Source: an uncultured Erysipelotrichales bacterium (GTDB lineage: Bacteria; Bacillota_I; Bacilli_A; Erysipelotrichales; Coprobacillaceae). From it: 18,308 nucleotides of DNA. Position numbers and translations under genes: made by a program. A model generated the notes under the pieces. That model worked only from the letters and a program-made list of their open reading frames with translations. It was not told the origin of the DNA and did no database searches. The stretch lies in the NCBI GenBank assembly GCA_910586805.1, contig CAJUJC010000035.1, positions 1 to 18,308 of the forward strand, in the 5' to 3' direction. Shown here in pieces: positions 7,494 to 16,064 of this stretch. Within the stretch, counting starts at the first letter, position 1. The number at the start of each line of letters is the position of its first letter.

Positions 7494-8441
7494 ATGAAAT
7501 TAAATGATTGGTTAGGAGTGTTAAGTGGCTTGGCTTTGTTTTTGTATGGTATGTCTTTAATGTCGGAGTCTTTAGAACAACTCGCAGTTAAGCGCTTGAA
7601 AGTTATATTAGAAACATTAACGAAACATAGATGGCAAGCTATTTTAATAGGAGTCATTGTTACATGTATTTTACAAAGTTCTTCAGCAATGACTATTTTG
7701 TTAATTGGTTTTGTGAATGTGAAATTAATGCGATTGGAAAATGCTATATGGGTGATTATGGGGGCTAATATTGGAACAACAATAACAGGACAAATTGTAG
7801 CATTAGATATAGGAATGATTGCTCCAATACTTGCTATGGTAGGAGTCATATTAACTCTGGTTTGTCATCGAAAAATGTATTGTCATATGGGTTATGTTTG
7901 TATTGGATTAGGATTTTTGTTTATTGGTTTAGATATGATGTCTATTTCTTTTTTACCTTTAAATGATTCTCAGATTTTTATAAACTTTTTAGATTTTTTC
8001 TCTAATCCTTTTTTTGCTGTTATCTTTGCGATGATATTTACAGCAATTATTCAGAGTTCATCAGCATCTATTGCTATACTTCAGGGATTATGTGCACAAG
8101 GACTCATTCCTTTTTCTCAAGCTGTCTATTTTATTTTTGGATTTGATATAGGAACATGTGTGACTGCTTTTTTGGCATCAGTTACTGGTTGTTTAAATGC
8201 AAAAAGATTAGCATTGTTTCATTTGCTAATGAATATCATAGGTATGTTTATTTTTATAGGCTTATGTATGTTTACTCCTCTTGTTGGCTATATTGAAATA
8301 TTAACACAAGAGCCTATGAGACAAATTGCTAATATGCACACTTTTTATAATATAGCAACAACACTGATTATATTATTGTTTGATAAATATTTAATTCAAT
8401 TGATTTATATCCTTATCCCAAATAATGGAAAGATTTCTTAA
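7494..8441 (+). CDS. Na/Pi-cotransporter family protein (NptA-like, short form)
   Basis: The 315-residue membrane protein carries the two inverted repeats of the Na+-phosphate cotransporter family. The first has QSSSAMT at 61-67 and GANIGTT at 90-96; the second has QSSSAS at 187-192 and GFDIGT at 216-221. The paired QSSS motifs line the substrate and sodium path in this family. NMHTFYNI at 280-287 is also typical. It probably imports or exports phosphate coupled to sodium. Many bacterial homologues run past 500 residues and end in a PhoU-like helical domain; this one stops after the membrane part, with no visible lesion. ATG 7494 is preferred to the in-frame ATG at 7473 because AAGGAG lies between them and is correctly spaced for 7494. 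It follows the permease closely and ends in a hairpin-rich gap. Confidence 0.88.
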   Translation: MKLNDWLGVLSGLALFLYGMSLMSESLEQLAVKRLKVILETLTKHRWQAILIGVIVTCILQSSSAMTILLIGFVNVKLMRLENAIWVIMGANIGTTITGQIVALDIGMIAPILAMVGVILTLVCHRKMYCHMGYVCIGLGFLFIGLDMMSISFLPLNDSQIFINFLDFFSNPFFAVIFAMIFTAIIQSSSASIAILQGLCAQGLIPFSQAVYFIFGFDIGTCVTAFLASVTGCLNAKRLALFHLLMNIIGMFIFIGLCMFTPLVGYIEILTQEPMRQIANMHTFYNIATTLIILLFDKYLIQLIYILIPNNGKIS

Positions 8442-8480
8442 ATATGAAAAATCTTTTCATTTTTTTATATAAAAATGAAA
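8429..8480 (+). terminator. Overlapping hairpins ending the transporter transcript
   Basis: Three inverted repeats compete for the same bases: AAAGATTT/AAATCTTT (8429-8436, 8449-8456), ATGAAAA/TTTTCAT (8444-8450, 8454-8460) followed by T6, and TTTCATTTTT/AAAAATGAAA (8455-8464, 8471-8480). The second is the best conventional terminator. The first spans the stop codon of the transporter. Confidence 0.55.
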
Positions 8481-8498
8481 TAGAATATGAAATGTTGT

Positions 8499-8512
8499 TG
8501 AAAGCTCTTTCA
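8499..8512 (+). promoter_or_regulatory. cre-like catabolite-repression site (CcpA operator candidate)
   Basis: TGAAAGCTCTTTCA matches the cre consensus TGWAANCGNTNWCA at 13 of 14 positions; only the central G is T. It overlaps a possible -35 (TTGAAA, 8498-8503), which with TTTATA (8522-8527) at an 18-base spacing could be the promoter of the hydrolase gene. Binding there would repress it when a preferred sugar is present. The match is seen; regulation by CcpA is inferred. Confidence 0.5.
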
Positions 8513-8570
8513 CAAGTGTTGTTTATATTGACAAAAATGATAATATGAATATTGTGAAGGAGGGAAAATA

Positions 8571-11500
8571 ATGAAAAATATTGGAAAGAAAATATGCGTA
8601 GCTGTGTTATCTTTATCAATGATAGCATCAAATATGACGAATTCATTTTATAAAATATATGCTGCTGAAAATGATTCAACTATTTATGTAGATACTGATC
8701 AAATTATTACAAAAGATTTTGAAGGATTTGGGGTGCAGTGGGACCCTAGTGATTTATTTGATTATACAGATGAACAATGGGATTCTTTTTATGAAAAAGC
8801 TGGATTTTTAAAGCCTAATGTTATGCGTGTTATGTTACATGATGGTGATAGTTATGTGACAGGATTTGATGAAAATAGCAACCCTATTTATGATTGGGAT
8901 TCTGTTATGATGAAAAGAGTATGCAAAATTTTGGATTTTGCTGAAAAGAATAACGTATCTATAATGTTAGGGGAATGGAGAAGTATTAGTGAGAGAGGAC
9001 TTCTTTCATATACTGATGTTGGTAAGACAGTGAAATGGGATAATCCAATTTGGCAACAAATGATTATGGATTGTTTAAAATATTTGATTGTTGAAAAAGG
9101 GTATACATGTATTAAATATTATAATATGGTTAATGAACCTAATTATTATGTAAGAGATAATGGTGGGACTGATCAAACTTCATATGATATGTGGAAAAAA
9201 GGTATTACTCAACTTAGACAAATGATGGATGAATCAGAAGTTAAAGCCATTAGAGATATTAAAATTGTTGGACCAGATGTTTATGATAAACAAGAAGCAT
9301 GGATCAAACAAGCAAAAAGTGACGATTTAAAGGATAAAATTGAATTGACTGAAATTCATAGATATGCACCTAAAAATGAAGTTGAATCAGGTTTGATTGA
9401 GGAAAAATTAAAAAATTGGAAAGCTATTGCCGAAGAATTAGATCCAAATGTGAAGGAAGAAGGCTTTGCAATAGGAGAAATGGGACTTTCTGGAACTGGG
9501 CCTGGAGATTGTCAATTAAATGCAAGATATTATGATTATGGTGTAGATATTTTTGATTATGCATTACAAGCAACACGTGCAGGATTGAAATTTGGAAGTG
9601 TTTGGGGATTTGAGGATAGTATGCATGTTCAACACAATGATATTGTGAGTACATTCAAAGATTGATATGGACCAGCAGCTCAAACTGAAGAAGGAAGAGC
9701 ATATAAAGTCCATACACCAACAGGTGATCCTAAAATTGATAATGATATTAAAATTTGGGGATTTTGGAATGAACTTGGAGAAGAAATGGCTGCACAAAAT
9801 AAAGCAGCTGGGTTAACAACTGAACGTGCAAATACTGCGAAAGCAAGTGATGAACAGTTAAAACCTTGGTATTATACTTGGTCAATGATTTGTCGTTATA
9901 TGCCTGCTGGTATGCAAATTTTAGAAACAACTGATAGTGGAATTGATCAGGTGAGAGCAACTTCAGGAATCATTCTAAGAGGAAATAATAAAGCTGATTT
10001 AAGTATTGCAGTTGTTAATACTACAAATAAAGAACAAAAAGTGACTTTAAATGTTCCTAATGCAGATGGAACAACAACATTAAATCAATATTTCTATTTT
10101 GATGGTAATAGACCAATGAATAATAAGGGACAATTGGAAGTTTATGATACATAAAAAAATGTTGATTTATCAAAAGGTTTAGAAGTAACTATGCCTGCTA
10201 ATACCTGTATGATTTTTACAACTTTAGGGTACAACCAAGAAAGTCATCCAATGGCATTAACATCAGGGCGTGCTCCTGAAGTTACAGCTGTAGATATTTA
10301 TGAAAAATCTTCAATTCAAAAAATAACAGTAGGTGAATCGTATCAAATAGAAGCTCGTTTCACACCATCTATTTCAAAGGCTGAAATGGAATGGAGAATC
10401 ACTGATTATTTTGGAAAAGAAAGTGATATTGCAACAATTGATGCAAATGGAAAATTGATTGCAAATAGAGCAGGACAATTCAAAGTTGTTGAGAATGTAA
10501 AAGGACATCCTGAAATGAGTGATACACTTGATATGAGTGCAACAACAACTCAAACATTGATTGATAATTTGGTTGATTTAGATATTGGAACTTATGAGGG
10601 AATTGTAAGAGATGATAATTCAGCAAACTTTAATAATATAAAGACAATTAAACGTGCTGATAGTGATGCGAATGGAAACCCAGGTGTGATTACTTATCAT
10701 GCAAATGGTATTTATAATTTTGAATTTAAAGCATTTTCATTAAACACTAATCTTTCAATATCTACTAATTTTGTGGTAGAGGCTTCTTTGGATAATGTAA
10801 ATTGGGAGCAAATTGAGTGTAACTTTGAACAACAAGCAAAATTGAGTTCAAATTGGTATCCATACATTATTACACCAAAAAGTATTGATGTTTTGAAAAA
10901 TTATCAATATTTAAGAATTACTTTGAATAGTAAGGGATATAAAACATATGATCCTCAATTTGGAGGAGGATCAATTTCTTATGGAGCACAAACACCTTCA
11001 GAAATTGAAATAAATAACAATGAAGAGTTTGTAGTTACTGGGGAAACACTTCAATTTAATGCATCGGTTTTACCTGAAAGTGTATCTCAGGAAGTGATAT
11101 ATAAAGTCTTAGAGAATAATGGAGAAGCAACTACAAAAGCAACAATTGATAATAATGGTTTATTAACTGCAAAAGAAGTTGGTCATGTAACAGTGGTTGT
11201 TGAAACAGCAGATCAGTCTTTGGCAACTTATTATCCTCTTCAAATTGTTGGTGGATATTTTGTAGATGATATTAATGATTTTCATTTAATGTATGATTAT
11301 GGTTCATTTACATATGAAAATAATCAAAGTAAATTTGGAGAAGCACCATTAATTAAGAGAACTGAAGACACACCACAAAGTATTGCTTATGCCTTTAATG
11401 GTATTTCAAAAGTAACATTTGAAGCATTTAGTAATTCTACTTTTGGTGATAATCAAGCAACAATTTATATGTCTGAAGATGGTATCTCTTATGATGCAAT

Positions 11501-13730
11501 AGAAGCTACATTTACAAAAATAGGGACAGCTCCAGGCGCAAGTGATTTTTCTAAATATAAAGTAAGTGCATCAGTTGATACTGATAAATATAATTTCGTA
11601 AAATTTGAGATTAAAAATGATTCTAAAATTTATAATCCAATGATTGCAAAAGCTGAAATTATTTATAATGAATCATTAGCTCCTGCTACACATATCAATG
11701 TTGTAGAAGATAGAATTGTCTTGAATGCAGGAAATCATTCTCAAATTAATGTTAAATTTGCGTCATTAAATACACAAGCAAAATTAACATATGAAAGTTT
11801 AGATTCAAAGATAGCAATTGTTGATGAAAATGGCTTGATTACTGCTGTAAGTACAGGATCAACAATTGTTAAAGTATCATTAAATGAAAATGAATTTATT
11901 GAAATTCCAGTGAACGTATTAGAAGAAAATTTCGCTTTAAATAAAAATGTAGAAGTGACATCAACTGTAAGCTCACAAGCTTCATCAGCAGTTGATGGTG
12001 ATTATTCTACACGTTGGGGCTCAAGACAAAGTCAAACAGCAGTGGAATCAATTATTGTTGATTTAGGTGAAGTCAAAACAATTGATACAGTTAAAATTTT
12101 CTGGGAAACGGCAAGAGCTTTGGATTATGATTTAGAAATTGCTGGTGAAGATCAACAGTTTAGAGTTATCAAAGAAATGAGAGGAATTGAAAATGTATAT
12201 AATGATATTCTTCAATTTGAACCAACTGAAGCGCGTTATGTAAAAATGAGTGGTAAAAAGCCAGTTACAAAATATGGATATTCAATTTATGAATTAGAAG
12301 TTTATAATAATTCAAATTATGTCAATGTTGAAAGTGTAAGTTTTGATAATACAAGCAAAGAATTATATGTAGGACAAGAGGTTGAACTAGATGTTAAAGT
12401 TAATCCAACAAATGCAACATGCCCACTTCCTTCATATACAAGCTCAAATGAGAATGCAGTTAAGGTTATTAATGGAAAAATGCTTGCAGTCAAAGCAGGT
12501 CATGCCATTATAACTGCTGATGTGGATGGAAAAAAGTCAACTTTAGAGGTTGATGTTGTAGATGTGAATGAATATAAAATTGCCAATGAATTGACAGCAC
12601 TTTCTATTAAAAATGGTAAAGTCCAACTTCCTGTATTTGATGGTTATACTTTAAGTATTGCAAGTTCTTCTCATGAAAAAGTGATTCAGTTAGATGGAAC
12701 AGTTAATACTCCAGTTTATGATACTGCAGTTGATATTGTTGTAAATGTTAGTAAAAATACAAGATCAAATAATAAAGTATTAACAAAACCTATAACTTTA
12801 AATGTTGTTGGGGATGATGCTTTATTAAATGTATTGGAAACAAAGATAGAAGATGCTAAAAGGTTAGATGGAACTTTATATAAACCTTCTACATATGTAA
12901 AAATGAATCAAACATTATTGGAAGCAAAAAAAGTTTTCAATGTTCAAAATCTATTGGTTAAAGAAGTCAAAGATGCTTTGAATAAACTTGATAATGCTAT
13001 TCAATCTTTAGAACTTAAGGAAGATAGAACAACTTTAAATAAACAATTGAAAATCTATAAAGAATTAGATGAAAAATTATATACAAAAGCAAGTTATCAA
13101 AGAATGATGTCTATTATTAAAGAAATAGAATCAAGTATTAACGATGACTCATCTCAAAAAGATATTGAAAGTGCAATAAAGAAATTGAATACCATTTCTT
13201 CAATTCTTATCAAACAAACTGATTATGATATGGTGAAGAATAAGATTGAAAAGTTAGAGAAAGTCCATTTAGAAATGTATACAACTCAAAGTGTTAAAAC
13301 TTTGAAGAAAGCTATAAATACAGCTAAAGCATATCTAAGAAGTAGTACTATGACAAATCAGGGATTATTTGATCAGTACGCATCAGTTATGAAAGCATAT
13401 GGTCAATTACAAATGAAAGTGAATGTAGATATTTTAAGGGCATTAATAGCCAAAATGGAAAAAGAAGATTTATCATCATATACAGTTAAGAGTGTTAAAC
13501 ATTTAAAAACAGTGATTTCAAAGGTAAAAGGGCAATTAGATGATGATCTTACAGAGCAAGAGTGTATTGAACTTATGCAACAATTACAGGATGCTTATCA
13601 TGCACTAGTGAAAACAAATCATCCCAAAACAAGTGATTCAGTTGTATTAGGTACATACATAGTATTAGGAATGGCATCTATTCTAGGATTATTCATTTTC
13701 AAGAAAAGAAAAGAGCAAGAGATAAAATAA
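8571..13730 (+). pseudogene. Secreted, wall-anchored multidomain glycoside hydrolase, broken by two in-frame stops
   Basis: One frame runs 1,720 codons, broken only by TGA at 9663-9665 (codon 365) and TAA at 10152-10154 (codon 528). AAGGAGG precedes the ATG. A signal peptide ends near residue 31 (IYAA|EN). A clan GH-A-like barrel follows, with Glu189 (NMVNEP) as probable acid/base and Glu303 (AIGEMG) as nucleophile; the exact GH family is not assigned. A beta-sandwich reaches about 555. Then come a Big_2-like Ig domain (567-659), a binding-like module (662-809), Ig (810-894), a second copy of that module (896-1034), Ig (1037-1119), F5/8C/CBM32-like (1119-1250), Ig (1251-1332), another Ig-like part, four FIVAR-like helical repeats (1417-1680), HPKTSD (1684-1689), a membrane helix and a KKRKE tail. 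Recent nonsense mutation is the simplest reading; sequence error or read-through remain possible. Confidence 0.85.
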
Positions 13731-13822
13731 AGTATATAAAATGAATCTTTAATTATAGAAATAGAGATTTTAAAATTTGTTGTGGTCATTTTTAAAAATA
13801 CTTTAAAACATTTTTGAATCAA

Positions 13823-13858
13823 AAAAGAGGTGAAATTCTATTGAATCTCATCTCTTTT
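13823..13858 (+). terminator. Intrinsic terminator after the hydrolase
   Basis: AAAAGAGGTGAAATTC (13823-13838) and GAATCTCATCTCTTTT (13843-13858) form a 16-position stem with one wobble and one mismatch around a TATT loop. The T-run is short (T4). A similar element occurs at 14748-14780. Confidence 0.75.
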
Positions 13859-14418
13859 AAGTTATTAAATTATTTTCCTCTTAATATCAAATAGTTTTAA
13901 TTATTCCTTATTTATAAGCAATAACAACAGGAATTGAACAAAAATTTATATCAAAAAAGAATAATAATTATATTCTTATGAAAAAAGAAAGGGCTAAGTT
14001 TACGATTGTTTATAATAGTAGTTTTCATCCATGATAATTTAATACATCTTGATGAAATGACTTAACTTTTTATAGTTCGTTATATTTGTTATCTCATTAT
14101 TTTTAAAGATTTAATGATATAAGTTGTTAATTATCATCTATCTTTGTAAAATAATAAAAAATGACCATCCACGAAATATTTCCTACCATTCATGTAATAA
14201 TTGTTGTTTATGATTTCATTTTACTATATTATAAATATAATATATGATTATAATGCAAAATTTCATTAGGAATATTCTTGATAGTAATTCAATTAGAATG
14301 TATCATAACTATTAAAAAAAGAACTATATATTCTAAAGAAGTATGAAAAATATTTACTATTAAAGTAAGTAGTGAGGGGACATTTTATATATTTAATAAT
14401 TTATAAAGGTGTGATTAT
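13859..14418. other. 560-base AT-rich gap with no intact gene
   Basis: No convincing gene is present. A short plus-strand peptide starts at ATG 13979 (MKKERAKFTIVYNSSFHP, stop) and a one-base slip would add DNLIHLDEMT. A short minus-strand peptide lies at 14193-14134 (MNGRKYFVDGHFLLFYKDR, stop). Neither has a ribosome-binding site I trust. TATATTAT/ATAATATA (14225-14232, 14237-14244) is an AT palindrome. The gap looks like decayed sequence; no transposase motif or terminal repeat is recognised. Confidence 0.4.
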
Positions 14419-14691
14419 ATGAAAAAATTATTAATAACAACATTTGATATATAAGATTTTTCAAGGTATATTCAGGTTTTAAGTGATAACGGTATATTAT
14501 ATAAAACAAAACGTGTTGATAGCAGCAATGCAAGTAGTAGCTTGTTTTCAATGTTGTTTTCTTCAAGTAGAAGGTCAAGAGGTTCTTTTGATGAAAAAAC
14601 GACTTATATGAAAACATATTATATTTATGTAAAAAAACAGGATTATGATTTAGCGAAGCATTTAATAGATAAGGAAAATAGTTTGCATTAG
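14419..14691 (+). pseudogene. Small cytoplasmic protein gene with an in-frame stop at codon 12
   Basis: AAAGGTG precedes an ATG whose frame is 91 codons long to TAG 14689-14691, interrupted only by TAA at 14452-14454. The reading is MKKLLITTFDI, stop, DFSRYIQVLSDNGILYKTKR, a Ser-rich loop, then MKTYYIYVKKQDYDLAKHLIDKE. A beta-alpha start (an aspartate followed by a helix), a Ser/Arg-rich flexible middle, and a strand followed by an A..L.. helix vaguely resemble the DUF2007-type small alpha/beta fold, but I do not claim it. A terminator follows at 14748, so this was a complete single-gene unit. A GAA-to-TAA or CAA-to-TAA change would explain the break. It lies next to another gene broken the same way. 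Confidence 0.6.
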
Positions 14692-14747
14692 TGTAATCAT
14701 TTTCAAAAATCTTTTAAATGAAAATATGGATTTTGAATTGAAAAACT

Positions 14748-14780
14748 GAGATGGAATACAATAAAATTTCATCTCTTTTT
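14748..14780 (+). terminator. Intrinsic terminator after the broken small gene
   Basis: GAGATGGAAT (14748-14757) and ATTTCATCTC (14766-14775) form a 10-bp stem with one wobble and an 8-base loop, followed by T5. It resembles the terminator at 13823-13858: 25 of 32 bases match when aligned from GAG to TTTT without gaps. Confidence 0.75.
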
Positions 14781-14880
14781 ATTATTATGAGTATTTAAAA
14801 TAATTTGATATTTTAGCTTTAAACAAAGATAGTATTGGTAGTCACATTATCCATATATAAAATCTATGTGGTTTATGTGT

Positions 14881-14979
14881 TTAAAGAAATTCATTATTTT
14901 GATAATCTAAACAGTCACAAGTAGTTTTAAAATGAATAAGTTTTATGGGAAATCTCTTTTTACAACGTAAGCATAGAGA
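14881..14979 (-). pseudogene. Possible headless Cys-rich (zinc-ribbon-like) fragment
   Basis: On the minus strand, just past the regulator gene, 32 codons follow an in-frame TAG: SLCLRCKKRFP, then a short linker, then TTCDCLDYQNNEFL and a TAA stop. The CxxC and CxC pair spaced by about 15 residues looks like a zinc knuckle. There is no start codon in frame and a stop directly upstream, so it cannot be made as it stands. It may be the tail of a decayed gene once cotranscribed with the regulator. A chance pattern is possible. Confidence 0.25.
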
Positions 14980-14995
14980 CTACAACAGTTAAATA

Positions 14996-15853
14996 TTATT
15001 TTTTTAATCTATGATCTATAAGAATATCAGTTTGATGTTTGATATCAAATGATTCTTCATAATGTCTTGCAAAAATACCAGTATATAAAACATCAAAAAT
15101 AAAATGAATGGAAATTGTAGAACCAAGTGTAGATATTTTGTTGTAGATTTGTTCGCGACTATCAATATTTAAGATATGTTGACAATATTGAGAAAGTTGA
15201 TTTTCACCTAATGATGTAATTCCAATAATAGGTGTTTTTTGCAATTTGAGTATTTTTGCTGCCTTGATGACTTCTTCAGTTTCGCCTGAATAAGAAACAA
15301 TAATAGCACAATGTTTTTCGTTAGATAAAGCAGCTTGGAAAAGTTGCTCATTAACCATGGGAGCAATTCTTACATCCTTTCCTATTCTAAACATTTTATA
15401 TTGAAAATCACTTGCCATTCTCAATGGTCCAGATACGCCATAAATATCAATAATGTCAGCTTTGTCTAAAAGAATAATACTTTGACGTAATTGTTCTTGA
15501 TCTAAGATTTGATTTGTTTCATAAATACTTTCTTCATATAATTTAACGAGTGTATTACTTATATGAGAGATATTTGTATTTTTACCAAAGGGGAAATTGG
15601 CATTAATATTTTCTTGGTGGGACAAAACATATTGTAGATTAGCTGCTAAATCTATTTTAAAATCATTGTATCCTTTATAATTTAGTTTTTGGCATAAACG
15701 AACAATTGTTGCAGGAGAAGTGTATGTCTTTTTTGCGAGTTTAACTGTGGATAGATTTAAAACTTCCTCAGTATTTTTTAAAATATATTCAGCAATAGCT
15801 TTTTCTGATGAAGAAAAGTTGTAACCTATCTCCAATTTTTTTAATATGCTCAT
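14996..15853 (-). CDS. MurR/RpiR-family transcriptional regulator
   Basis: The 285-residue protein has the two domains of the RpiR family: an N-terminal helix-turn-helix (about 34-62: LSTVKLAKKTYTSPATIVRL, then NYKGYNDFK) and a C-terminal SIS sugar-phosphate-binding domain (about 125-250), with IYGVSGPLRMASDFQYKMFR and IIVSYSGETEEVI. Relatives sense phosphorylated sugars or amino sugars and control their catabolic genes. ATG 15853 is chosen over ATG 15868 because GGAGG (15866-15862) lies between them with an 8-base spacing. The gene converges on the hydrolase region and diverges from alaS. No classical target operon adjoins it; the broken hydrolase is the only nearby carbohydrate gene. Which sugar phosphate it binds is unknown. 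Confidence 0.92.
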   Translation of the reverse strand: MSILKKLEIGYNFSSSEKAIAEYILKNTEEVLNLSTVKLAKKTYTSPATIVRLCQKLNYKGYNDFKIDLAANLQYVLSHQENINANFPFGKNTNISHISNTLVKLYEESIYETNQILDQEQLRQSIILLDKADIIDIYGVSGPLRMASDFQYKMFRIGKDVRIAPMVNEQLFQAALSNEKHCAIIVSYSGETEEVIKAAKILKLQKTPIIGITSLGENQLSQYCQHILNIDSREQIYNKISTLGSTISIHFIFDVLYTGIFARHYEESFDIKHQTDILIDHRLKK

Positions 15854-16024
15854 ATATAAATCCTCCATTTTTTATAGTATATCATTAACAAGATAAAAAA
15901 GATATATTATTAGTTGAAGATAAAAAACATAACATCTTATTTTAGAAAATGTATTATTCTTGATACTCAATATTTATAGAAGAAAAATGAGTTTATCGTT
16001 TTGAGTGAATTTCATTTTCTTTTG

Positions 16025-16053
16025 TTGCAATTCCTATAAAAATTGGTTATAAT
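16025..16053 (+). promoter_or_regulatory. Promoter of the alaS T-box transcript
   Basis: TTGCAA (16025-16030), an exact 17-base spacer and TATAAT (16048-16053) give a strong sigma-A promoter. Transcription would start near 16060, just before T-box stem I. Confidence 0.8.
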
Positions 16054-16064
16054 ACAAAAGTCAA

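Noticed and set aside
7478..7849. Minus-strand open frame of 123 codons
   Set aside because: It lies entirely opposite the phosphate-transporter gene, has no family motifs, and the plus-strand gene has clear conserved motifs.
8528..8533. Perfect TTGACA as the -35 of the hydrolase gene
   Set aside because: The -10 it would need falls at 8550-8555, putting the transcript start inside the ribosome-binding site; no good -10 fits.
9663..9665. TGA read as tryptophan (genetic code 4), since Mollicutes are related
   Set aside because: All clear tryptophans in the intact genes are TGG, rluA ends in TGA directly before the next gene's signals, and code 4 would not explain the TAA at 10152 or 14452.
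9663..9665. Selenocysteine at the TGA
   Set aside because: Glycoside hydrolases have no known selenocysteine at this place, no suitable hairpin is evident just downstream, and a second non-TGA stop follows.
9424..9960. Three minus-strand open frames of 70-77 codons
   Set aside because: They mirror the hydrolase coding frame, show His/Leu-rich complement composition and lack ribosome-binding sites.
14225..14244. Perfect 8-bp AT palindrome as an origin or operator
   Set aside because: Pure A/T palindromes are expected by chance in such AT-rich DNA, and no gene or repeat is tied to it.
13859..14418. Insertion-sequence remnant in the gap
   Set aside because: No transposase motif, terminal inverted repeats or target duplication could be found.
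14393..14617. Minus-strand open frame of 74 codons
   Set aside because: It is opposite the broken small gene, whose plus-strand frame has a ribosome-binding site and terminator; the minus-strand product is Tyr/Leu/Lys-rich with no recognisable motif.
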